Shown here in pieces: positions 52,901 to 64,000 of a DNA stretch of 64,000 nucleotides. The notes under the pieces were generated by a model. The model saw only the letters and a program-made list of their open reading frames with translations, was not told the origin of the DNA and did not search any database. Source of the stretch: Nicotiana tabacum (taxonomy: Eukaryota > Streptophyta > Magnoliopsida > Solanales > Solanaceae). Numbering within the stretch: the stretch's first letter is position 1; every line of letters begins with the position of its first letter. The DNA is taken from the NCBI RefSeq assembly GCF_000715075.1, contig NC_134101.1, positions 191,476,103 through 191,540,102 of the forward strand. The letters are read 5' to 3'. The position numbers were made by a program, and so were the translations under genes.

Positions 52901-54581
52901 AATGGCTCATCCACCCTCCGTCCCTAACCTCGTCAGTACAAGCAAAAATGGTTTTCGAGGCCCGACATCGGAGCTTAATCAGGCCCCCTAGGAGAAGTCG
53001 GAGACTGTAAATTCTGATCAGGTGGTCGAGGGTGAAAGGCATCCCCTTAATCATGTTCGCATAATATCTTGTCATATAAACAATACGCCAGAACGATGGA
53101 TGAATTTAGCCGAGAGTCACCTGATATCGTTCACAAAAGTCGATGAGCACGGAGTCTATTGAAGGCGAAGACAGCTCCACCGGGCTAAGAGTAAATGTAT
53201 AGGTATACACACTAAGGAAGTCGGCCTTGTATGTCGTTATGTCCTCTCCCAGATAAGGGATCTCCACCAACATCGTGTCCCCCCAGCGGCAGTCAGTCTT
53301 CACCTTCTCAACGTCTGCTATTAAACTAATGTATCGGGACGCGGGTTCACACCGTCCCAGTTCGAAGAAGGCTTCTCGACCTTGAAATCGAAGATCATTT
53401 CGCAAGATCCTGGGATGAATTCCTCAAGGCTAGGGGGTACTATTACCTTACACTTAGACGAGCGTGGAGAAGGGGGAGGCACATCCTCATGAGGGACAGA
53501 TATGGAAGTCTTCGCCATTCTAGTTAAAAGGTTTCAGAGGAAAGAGGAGATCGTAATCAGAGAAAAAGCACGAGAGAGAAGTAAGAAGAACTTCTTTTTA
53601 CAGTAGAAAATAGGGGGTGAAGGAAGAAGTATTTATAGAGGCCAAACATGTACGTTGGAGCAGGCCAAACGATAGCCAACTGTTATAGTTAATTCAAAGG
53701 CTCTTCGAAGACTGTATGGATGCGACTTTTGGTCATCCATTTTTGTCACATCAATCGCTTGATATGACGCGACTGATGTCACGATGGGATATCAAAGAGG
53801 CAAGAATTCAAGTCCATTTCTTATCATTTCCACTCTAAGAAATGCGGGGACTATCTGTACACGGCTAAAATCGGATGCTCTGATTTTATGATCGATATGG
53901 CCTTCCGTGGCTCGGAAGACTCGAGGCCCAGCTCCAGTACGATCCCGAGGGTTCCCTATGCTCGACCTCGGGGCCGCACAGATCGACGTCTATCATGGAC
54001 AAACGGGAAATTCCCGAGGCACGTGATCAAAGCTGACAATGCCTGCAAGAACAGTACAAGTCTGTACCAGATCTTTAAGTAGTTGTACCAGCTACTTTTC
54101 CTTGTAATAATGATACCTGTACCATGTTGGGGTTTCCTCTCCTGTAAAAAAGGGACCCTTGTTATTTCTTGCACACATGAGATTCAATACAAGAACATGA
54201 ACATTCCCTGCTTTCTAACTTAAACACTCTCTATTATCTTTCCTTTGATTTATTACTTACATTTATTGCGTTTCATTGGTTGTTATTCATTTATTACTCA
54301 TCATTGATGATAAAGAGCCCTCATTAAAGCTCTTAAAACTGCTAGTCTTTCATCGGCTACCCACAGCCTGGCGCTTAGCTCGACCCCGAGGCCCGGCGCA
54401 GTCTAGCTCGAGGCCCCGATTCCAGCCATTCGGTTTGGATAGTAACGCTGCCTTTTACTCTTACTTTATTTTCCTAATTCACACCTAACATCTATTGCCT
54501 AACAATTAGCATAAAAATAAATCACATATTTTTAGAACCATAAATTAAATCTAATTGTAATTACCATTTTCGAGGTAAACA
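40991..54581 (+). mobile_element. Near full-length Tat-type Ty3/gypsy retrotransposon, 13.6 kb
   Basis: LTRs at 40991-41717 and 53856-54581 start TGTACACGGCTAA and end TAAACA, and the element is flanked by perfect ATGAG duplications (40986-40990 and 54582-54586). Inside: primer site, gag remnant, protease, RT, RNase H, a second RNase H, integrase, a repeat-bearing untranslated region, an antisense multi-exon ORF and the polypurine tract. The second RNase H and the antisense ORF point to the Tat/Retand lineage. A 2739-bp solo LTR sits between primer site and gag. By hand alignment the LTRs differ at about 37 positions plus one indel, near 5 percent, so it is not a recent insertion. All coding frames are broken. 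Confidence 0.95.
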
Positions 54582-57099
54582 ATGAGTATCCAATACCATC
54601 TTATTTTTCCTAGTATTTTGTGCTTTTGTCATCAAATTGAGAATATTTTTTAATATATGCTACGTTATACGATATGGTAAGCTATTATAAATATATAGTG
54701 CTGACCGTTGCATGATTAAATTTATTCTAATCAGAAAGAAAACATTGAGATTTATTTGGCAATTACTCTATTTAATTTTTTTCTCGAATTGCTTTAATGA
54801 ACATTCACAAATTTGTGATACTTTAACACTGTTGAATAGTATGGTGAGTATACATTAGCAATATAATTAAAGAAAATACTATTTTTTAAATAAGGTAAGC
54901 AGCATTATAATTAAGGAAATTACTTAAATGGCACCCGATTCGATTACCTTGCTGGAAAGGATGTCGTGCCACAATTACCTTGTATTTCATAATATAGCTC
55001 ATAAAAAGTTTTGTTTTTATTACACTACTAAAAATTTGATGCTAAACTGATATGCAGATTTCATAAATTTTCTGCCACAAAAGGTAAATACATAAAAGAT
55101 TGTATAGTTTAAATTGGGATAATAGTTATGTTTCGACATATACAACTAATTATTACCTCAACAAAAGTGTGAACACCCAATTTTCCAATTATACACTTAT
55201 TTATTTGTTATTACCATGTCTGGATATGATAGATGGAATTTCTATGTCCTAAAAGTAGGTCATTGAAAGATATATAGCTACCCTCCCAAGCCTCCACATT
55301 TACTTTATTTTATACCTTTAAACTTCCAGAGTTGCAATAGAAAGTGTATTTTAGGTCTTCCCTGAAGAATGGTTAATGAACATAGAAGATCAGTTGTTCT
55401 TCAAACGTCTTCAGTTACCTGTTGATGATCCTTTAGCTCTTCGATTGGCTCCTCCCGAGAATTAATGACTATGGTTATTCACAATCAAAGATTAGCGCAA
55501 CAACAATCAAAAGTTTATTTGTGCAACTTCGTGTGATCGAAGCTTCATATTCTTTGCCTATAGGGAAGCTTACATGTAAAACTATCAAGATATTTGATGT
55601 GTTCTGTTTCTCTTTAATGTATCTTTGCTTTTTTGGTTTCTTATTTATTTTGTTTTCTATTTAGCTATAATAGTCGTCCAAAAGTCACTTTATAGTTTCA
55701 GTTTTACAAATGAAGAGTAGTGTTATATGCATTTCCAGATGCAAAAATTGTATGAATACCTAGTTGTGAATTTTCAGATGCAAATCTGCCAGATTATTTT
55801 CTTCAAAAAAGAGATCGACTATAGGCCGCAAAATTTATTTATCTAGAAGAAATTGTATGTTATGGCCATCTAGGGTGCAACGATTATTGCAAGATCGAGT
55901 ACTACAGCATATATAAAACATTGGCATTTATTGTACCTAACATGATAATAAACATCCTAAATAACATTGAAATGTATCTTAAAATTACAACATTATCTTG
56001 TGATAATCTCAGTGCACTTTAAATGACCACTAATCCAGTTATACATACTAGAACTTATTAAGCAAGTGGAGCTTGATTATTATTTTTTATTAAAAAAAAA
56101 AAGAGGTTGCTGGAGGTCATTGTTTTTACTCATCTGGTCAACACAACATTAATGAACTAGCTAATATTCACAAATTAGTGAGAAAGAAGTGTGGGTTAAT
56201 TCAAAGTAGATAGATTAGCCGAGATCTTCATATGCTATTTTTCTTGTTAAATTCAAATTAAATCTTCCATGTGTATAAATAAATATCCGCTGTAAACTTG
56301 TCACGACCCAAACCGATGGACCGCAACGGCCACCCGATACCTTACTCAATCGAGTACATAACATATATTTCTTATTGAACTTTCATTGGCAAATGGGCCA
56401 AACGGGCAGTCATGGGCTAGCCAGAATAGACATAGGGGAATACTCAATATAGGACGACCCAACCTGATATAAAAAAAATTTATACATGTGACATACGGGC
56501 CTATAAGGCTAACATGATCATTTGTAAACTCGAAACATAGGCAGACAAGGCCATACAAGCATCCATATACATGACATCTGTCTACAAGCCTCTAAGAGTA
56601 CATACTTATTATAAAGGTCGGGACAGGGCCCCGCCATACCAAACAATACGCGTCTAAATCATACATACCAAACAAGCAACTCTGGAGCAAATGGAGCGCA
56701 CCAACATCTTTCACTGAGCTGATAGCCTACTTGGAGGACTTTCAACCTATCTATCGGGACCTGCAGGCATGAAACGCAGCATCCCCAAGCAAAAGGGACG
56801 TCAGTACGAATAATGTATCGAGTATGTCACGCACATAAATAAGTACATAAAAGACATGGAAGAAATATAGAGTACATGACTCAACCTGTAAGTCTGGACA
56901 ACTCTGTAAATCATGAAATACTTATAGTGTCATGCATATGCATATGAATGTCATGTCGTGCATAAGTACATGTGTTCATAATATCATCAAGCCTCTAAGG
57001 GAATCCCATCATATCATCTCAGCAACTGTGGGCAAAAATCATCAATGTATACCAACTGATCAGGTGACGGTGCGTATATTACGCCATAACCTTTTCCCA

Positions 57100-57190
<91 letters not shown>

Positions 57191-60100
57191 CGCGTATATA
57201 ATGTCATCTGATCATGGGTCAATGTACATGAATGCAATGCATTACAAGTACGTCAATAAAATATCTTGGAATGTCATAAGACCATTATGCCTTGAAGTAA
57301 TATTATGAAATAAACTTTTTTTTTCAACTTACGTATTTTTCCGAAACTCATGAACAGATGATAGAATAACTAGATACAAGGGAATTTAAGAACATAGGCA
57401 CTTCTACTACTTCTATGAATAGAATCATTTATGGAAGTTGTGAATTTTCTCGTTTCGTTTGTATCGTATGGATCATGCCAAAAGAAAGAAGAGATAGTCT
57501 TAACATACCTGAGTTGATTCTTTTGACAATCCATCTAACACACGTCAATTACGACAACACGTAATGGCAAGAACGAGTAGGAAAAAATTCATATGATATT
57601 CTTGAGAACGATTGCACCGTACTCCATTATAATCACAAAATCCCATTGCTAATATTTTCAATAAGTTGCTGAATCTTTCCTTTGAATTTGATCATAATAT
57701 TGTGTGTGACTTTTGCTGAAGCTTTCATCCGTAAGTTTTTTTTTAAGCTTATGAAATTTTCTCTTAACTTATGCATAATCAACCTTATAGGAATTGGTTG
57801 GAATGTTATTGGTTCTATTTATATATTCTAACTGTAGGCTTTGTAATCTTTGCATAGGAAAACATCATAAGATGACTCCCTTAAATATTTAAAGTCCAAA
57901 TGCCAATCTTTTATCTTTACACGTAGGAAGATATATAGTGTCTTGTACTTAACTTCTTAGTTTGCCACCTTTCAACCAAATGCACGAGTCACTTAATGTG
58001 AAGTTAGGACTGCCACATAATCCATTTTAATCTCTATCCAATATATCCTTGATTAATTATATAATATCTTATTACTCAATAATTAACTAATTATCCACAT
58101 AATTAAGAATTATCTCAACTTCCTTAAAATACTACTCACTTTTAACATACCTTGTATGTCTTACTATCATGGTCATGTAGTACCTTGTATGACACTAGTT
58201 CATAAATATCGGGTATTTTAGCTCGGGCCCCATTTTATCCCAAAATGTCAAACTTCGTCGAAAATTTATTTTCTTCGATTAACTTATCCTCTTACCTTCA
58301 CGAATTTACTCATCACTTGTTTAAAATAGCATAATGCTTATAATCTCCAAATAATCTTATCCTTGAACTGAGGTCAATTATCTTACGACAATTTCGCGTA
58401 TAATACTTCAGGGTGTAATATCGTCATAATATAATACTGCGGGGCATAACATCATTTCCCCCTTTGGAACATTCGTCCCCGAATATTGACTGATGCACCT
58501 ATCATTCTTATAACCCATAGCTCTTGCGAATACTTTAAAATTCTCCTTTCCATTCAGGTAACTGTTCTTTAAATAAATCCAAAGGCCAAGGCATTTCCCC
58601 CTTTAGGTCTCTTTATCACACTATGACTTGTGGTCGGAATCCTTTCAATCTCATAATTGTTGCTACCTTCGATTATGCAGCATGTATGACTTTTTCCTTG
58701 TATGTGCGCCAATCTCTAGGCCTCACTTTTGGAATATATACAAAGCTTGATAAAATGTCCCTCTGGGCATCTGTAAGTATACTGAAGTTCTTCGCTCGGT
58801 ACTTTGTCGAACTTACGAATATTGTTATACCTTATTTCATAGATCCGCTTATCCATTCGTATGACTTTAATGCATCTAGGTAAGTCATACTATACCATAA
58901 CTCTTGCTTCGATTTATCATTACTGAGGTCTGCTACCGAACTCCAGGTTAATTTCGTTGCTTATTCCATATGTATAAACTTAAGTTTTTTAATGTTTCCT
59001 CATTACTTATTCATCTTAAGAATGGCGGCCTAATCTCACCTCATACTTTGTGACTTTTATCCATCCACTGTTGATTTGTTGATCTATCATCTACCACTGA
59101 TAACTTGATCTCTTATGTAATACTGCTGCTAGGGCTCACGTCTCATCAAGGACATCTGGAGTAATTAGATTGATCCACCTAGGGGCGATACTATACTTCC
59201 ATGACCATATTTTATAGCATCCCAATATGACTCACCCTACATGGGTATTTTAATCCTGTACAATTCATGAAATCCTCTTCAAGTCATTACTCAATCGAAG
59301 GCCCAGACGTCATCCTTTATCTATCACAATCACACTCTCATTCCACTCTAGATACTATTAGTCTTATATTCCTTTGAGTTCATTCAGGCTATACTGAACT
59401 TTCTATAACTTAGAAAAACCATTAGCCCTCTTGTTTTCATGGGCTTAATCTCGAGGACTTATCCATTCTCATCACCTTCTTACTTTCCCTTTCTCATCCT
59501 TACTCCTGTCATAAAACCTCGTCGCTTTACTATACTTTAGCTTGAGACCTCTACGTATCTATTTATAATATTCGCAACCTTCCTTCAACTTGCTTGCACC
59601 ATAGATTCCCTTATGTTATTCTAGAATATTAAGCGAGATATCACATAGTCTCTAACTCTTCTTTACTCTCTTGACTAGATCTCTCGGTACCTAGAAACTA
59701 TAGGCTGGAAGATATGCCACTAACGACGCCACTATCATTCCTGGATATTGAATCCCCCTACTTCTAGCCTTCTATCTTAAGTATGGACTATTCTCAACCT
59801 TCTGCTTTTGAGTATCTCGTATGTTGTTCACCTTTACCTTACTTACCTTAAAGTCTCACATCACATCTTCTATCTCTTTCATGACCCTCCTTCCACATAG
59901 GTATAATTCACACCCACGTCTTGAACTTCTATTATAATACATGCACCTCTTTACACAATCTCGTGAGAGCTTCATACTATCTTCTTATGAGGTTGCGACA
60001 CTTTTAACTGGATTTATCGTAGAGCCGTTATAGAATATGGATACTATACTATCTCTCTTATACCTCTGATATTAAGAGTGATTCTGTAGTGTTCTCAATC

Positions 60101-63100
60101 ATGATGTCTATAACTTTCTGGGTCCAATAAGCAGACTCCTAATTTATTTAGTTGATGTAAATCTTTAGTTACCTCTTCCTTCTGATCAGCCTTTATGTAA
60201 GCTTAAGCTATCTTCTGATCTGCGGCTCATGGCATTTAGTTATTACTTTAGCCTTTTATGGACGCTATTGAAAACCATGACACAATCTTCTAATGATTCA
60301 ATCCTTTGTCTATGACCTAGACCTAATTCCTTCTTCTTACTTATATCAGAGTCTTCTTGGCTGATCATTAATCGAATAATTCCTTTCGTTCCATTTCAGC
60401 TTTCTTCAAACATAAGTAATTGCTTTTCCTAGTCTTTTTGCCCCTTGTTGCGTGCTTACTTAGCTTATTTGAGTTCTTATGCATGCCAAAAATTTTGTGC
60501 AACTCATATGGTCTCGAATATTACTTTTGGTTTTACTCCCCGCTCATTAGCAACGGTAGGTGACACTTTCTTTTGGAGTGCATACAATTTTGTAATGAGA
60601 CTGTTGTTACACAACCATTTCCTCTTTAGGTCACTGTGCTTTGGTTAAAGCCTTCTTCCTTATTTCCTCATCTAGTCTTTTATTGTAGTACTTAGGGGGG
60701 ATCCTCTAACTCTTGTAAGGCTGCGAGCTTATCACATCATGTGCCTGATGGAATTTTTGATGTTCTTCCTCGCCTATAATTACCCGTAGTTACTTATCCC
60801 CATGACCTTGACTTGTAGGGTTGCTTTTGAACTAATATTTTGATTGACTTCCGAGTGGCGTTCTCTTTTATTTTTGTAACACTCATATGGTACCTTCAAC
60901 TATCCCAACTCCTATCTGAATATTTCTCAAGGTCCTAATGTCATATCTGCCAGACTGAATTTCCCATTGTTAGGGTTCATTTTGTTTATCTTGAACGATC
61001 TATTGATTTCTCTGTGTCCTTTTGTCTAGCCATAACTAGGCTCTTCCTGAATCAACTTCTAACTACTCGTTGGCCCATTCTCATATTAATATTCCGCGTA
61101 ATCTTTCTTGGGTTATTTTCTTTTGTCTTAACTAACGTCTCGCACTGGCTTCTATCTATTAATAACATCCCGGGCAGGAACCCTTACTTCCTTTCCTTGA
61201 CGTCGTGCTTGCATAATGTTCTGGAATCGTAGCATATCTGTAGGATTCAGATAAGTGCAATCCCATTCCTTTCTCATTTATATCGCACTCTTCCTTTACT
61301 GTTCCATAGTTACTAGAACCACCTAATTCTGACTTAATGTCACATCACTCCATATTTTCCCCTTTAAGGAAGTACTACGATTTGGACCCACGAGGATCTA
61401 CCTATAAATGTTTTACCTTTTTCTCTTTGGCGTCTTTTCACATTATCGATGACCCTTACTCGCCTTGCAGTAATTCTTCTGTACCAAGGATAACAAAATT
61501 CCTTACTCACGAGGGTGACACTTAGTGTAACTGGCACACATAGTCTTAAGCTTAACTTTGCTCACATTGCTTGCTTTAGGGAAGTGTCTTCCTGAATGAC
61601 CATTCTCTGAATTTCTTATGAATCTTCTTATGTTGTCCATTCTATTATTGCCGGAACGAAATCTGAAACTCTCATGATGCCGTCTATCATCCAATCACTC
61701 AGTCCCTAATTCACGTTTAGTTTATCTTGTTCACCAACTCATACTGATTTCTATTATTAAGGGGTCAAACTTTTCCTTTTGGTAGTTGCGTTGGAGTCAC
61801 GAACTTATTTCTTGAAGTGAGGATATGACTTTATGTCCTATATTCTTTTGTTGTCTCAAGGCCTGTCACCTCTCGTCTTTTCCTTCACTTGACTATAGAC
61901 TCTGTAATACTATAATCCTTTTAGACCTACCGTTGTCATCCATGTATCACATTTTTACTCTTAATTCTTCATTAGCTCTCTTCATCTTTCCTGCTAATAT
62001 TTCTGTCTATCACTTTATTTTGAAAACTTCAACAAGATATTCTTTTACTTTTAGCTCTCCTTTGCTCCATCCATTGGCTCTTCGAGTTACTCAGAATTAT
62101 CTCCGTACTAGGGACGAGAGCCATACTAAGATAATACTTATTCCTTCCGGGCTTCCAGTGCTTATCTTTGTAGTACTCATATCTAGCTGTACTATTTTAG
62201 GGTGCACCATCTTGGTGTCTCACAAAGAGATCCATTACCACGTTTGCATTATCCTTCGGAAATGTCAACTAACTTAACCAATCTATCCACTATTTTGGGT
62301 TACTCTATCCCCAGCCGGATCCTGATAACACGTCCTTCTCTTAAACTATGTCTGTTAGCTCGCATAAGGCATAATTGAGATCGGTGTGACTGATTGTACA
62401 TACATATGTCACTGTTGAAGGTAACTCAAAATGCTTATATCTCCCTTCTTGAATAATGATATTTATTAACTGGGTACCTCGTACCCTTCTGCAGCTTGCT
62501 TCTTTTACTTCTTGAAACTTGTATTTAATGAGCATTCACAAATTTGTGATACTTTTAACACTGTTGGATAGTATGGTGAGTATACATTAGCAATATAATT
62601 AAAGAAAATACTATTTTTTAAATAAGGTAAGTAATATTATAATTAAGGAAATTACTTAAATGGCACCCGATTGAATTACCTTGCTATAAAGGATGTCGTG
62701 CCACAATTACCATGTATTTCATAACATAGCTCATAAAAAGCTTTGTTTTTATTACATTACTAAAAATTTGATGCTAAACTGATATACAGATTTCATAAAT
62801 TTTCAACCTTAAAAGGTAAATACATAAAAGATTGTATAGTTTAAATTGGGATAATATTTGTGTTTCAACCTATACAACTAAATTATTACCTCAATAAAAG
62901 TGTGAACACCCAATTTTCCAATTATACACTTATTTATATGTTATTACCATGTCAGGATATGATAGATGGATTTTCTATGTCCTAAAAGTAGGTCATTGAA
63001 ATGTATCTTAAAACTACAACATTATCTTGTGATAATCTCAGTGCTCTTTAAATGATTACTAATCCAGTTATACATACCAGAACTTATTAAGCATGTTGAG

Positions 63101-64000
63101 CTTGATTATTATTTTTTATTGAAAAAAAAAGAGGTTGCTCGAGGTCATTGTTTTTACTCATTTGGTCAACACAACATTAATGAACTAGCTTATATTCACA
63201 AATTAGTGGGAAAGAAGTGTGAGTTAATTCAAAGTAGATAGATTAGCCGAGATCTTCATATGCCATTTTTCTTGTTAATTTCAAACTAAATCTTCCATGT
63301 GTATAAATAAACAACCACCAAACTTGTGATACTTGGTGGAAGAATGAAGCAACCGTGTTCCTCCTTTCATGCTCTGATAATTCAAAAATATATTTGGTTG
63401 CTCCACCTTTAAAAGTCAAGTAAATTAACTAATAAGTGAAAAAATGATTATTTCCCTCCGTAGGATGTCGTGATGGCACTTAGTTTTTAAGACGAGGTAA
63501 ACCTAACACTTACTGAATTAATGGCAAAATTCAACCAACAACTATTAAATATGAAACAGAAAATTCTATACAAAGCCAACAATCCCAAAACCGGTAGTAC
63601 AAGCCACAAGCTCTACTGAGTTCACTAAGGAAAATCTATAAGTACAACTATTCCGGAATAGAATTAACATGTACAAAGATAACTTCCGAAGGTGACTCTG
63701 AGGCCTGCGAATGCGACGACAGGTATACCTTGAAGTCTCTGCAACAATGTCTGGTCCGCTATCTAACAATCAACAGACTCTGATTACCTGGATTTGCAAA
63801 AAAAAAAGTGCAGAAGTGTAGTATAAGTATACCACAATCGGTAACTAGTAAGTATCAATATGAACCTCAGTGGAGTAATAACAAGGTACAATCAAGACAC
63901 TCACTAGACAAAATAACATGTGCAGTACAGAAGTATAAAGCTAATAATAGAAAGAAAAAAATCAGTAAATGAAAAAAAAGAACCATCAAGTGATATAAAC

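Overview
The window is repeat-dense nuclear DNA of a flowering plant, most likely a member of the Solanaceae (Nicotiana-like). The family assignment is inference: the long-terminal-repeat families ending in GGGTCGTGACA, the Tat-type retrotransposons with a GCGCCCACC primer site, and the L1-like LINE all match what I know of Solanaceae genomes. No rRNA or CRISPR was seen. Only one open reading frame looks like an ordinary host gene (18403-18972). The rest is layered transposable-element sequence.

Layout. 1-770: 5'-truncated LINE, minus strand. 771-4566: AT-rich unassigned DNA with a dispersed direct-repeat pair and a short tandem duplication. 4567-8580: two long LTRs of one family abutting in opposite orientations. 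8582-13318: 3' part of a Tat-like Ty3/gypsy element (RNase H, integrase, a 28-copy 29-bp array, polypurine tract, LTR start). 13310-14541: copia-like fragment. 14542-17556: gag/protease and LTR of a second Tat-like element, minus strand, with a CACTA end inside its LTR. 18237-18972: (AT)n(GT)n tract and the candidate host gene. 19529-21629: non-autonomous hAT element carrying a nested long-arm foldback element. 21638-40948: a stack of long-LTR retrotransposon pieces, including one LTR flanked by both a primer-binding site and a polypurine tract, and one LTR hit by a 752-bp CACTA element that carries a tRNA-Gly-like sequence.

40991-54581 is the best-preserved element: a 13.6-kb Tat-type retrotransposon with 727/726-bp LTRs, a perfect 5-bp target duplication (ATGAG), a gag-protease-RT-RNase H-second RNase H-integrase order, and a multi-exon antisense ORF between integrase and the 3' LTR. 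It holds a 2739-bp solo LTR of the long-LTR family, itself flanked by a perfect TTTAC duplication. 54582-64000 holds a duplicated dispersed segment (54797-56298 and 62525-63330), a 2153-bp LTR with a tri-part microsatellite, and a 4-kb stretch with strong pyrimidine bias on the plus strand.

How the pieces relate. Every retroelement coding region is broken by stops or deletions, so nothing here encodes a complete mobile element. Points of most interest are the CACTA element with an apparently Pol III-competent tRNA-Gly copy, a palindrome-rich domain in the long LTRs whose motif is spelled differently in each copy, the antisense ORF of the Tat element, and the single small gene with SUMO-interaction-like, nuclear-localisation-like and EAR-like motifs.
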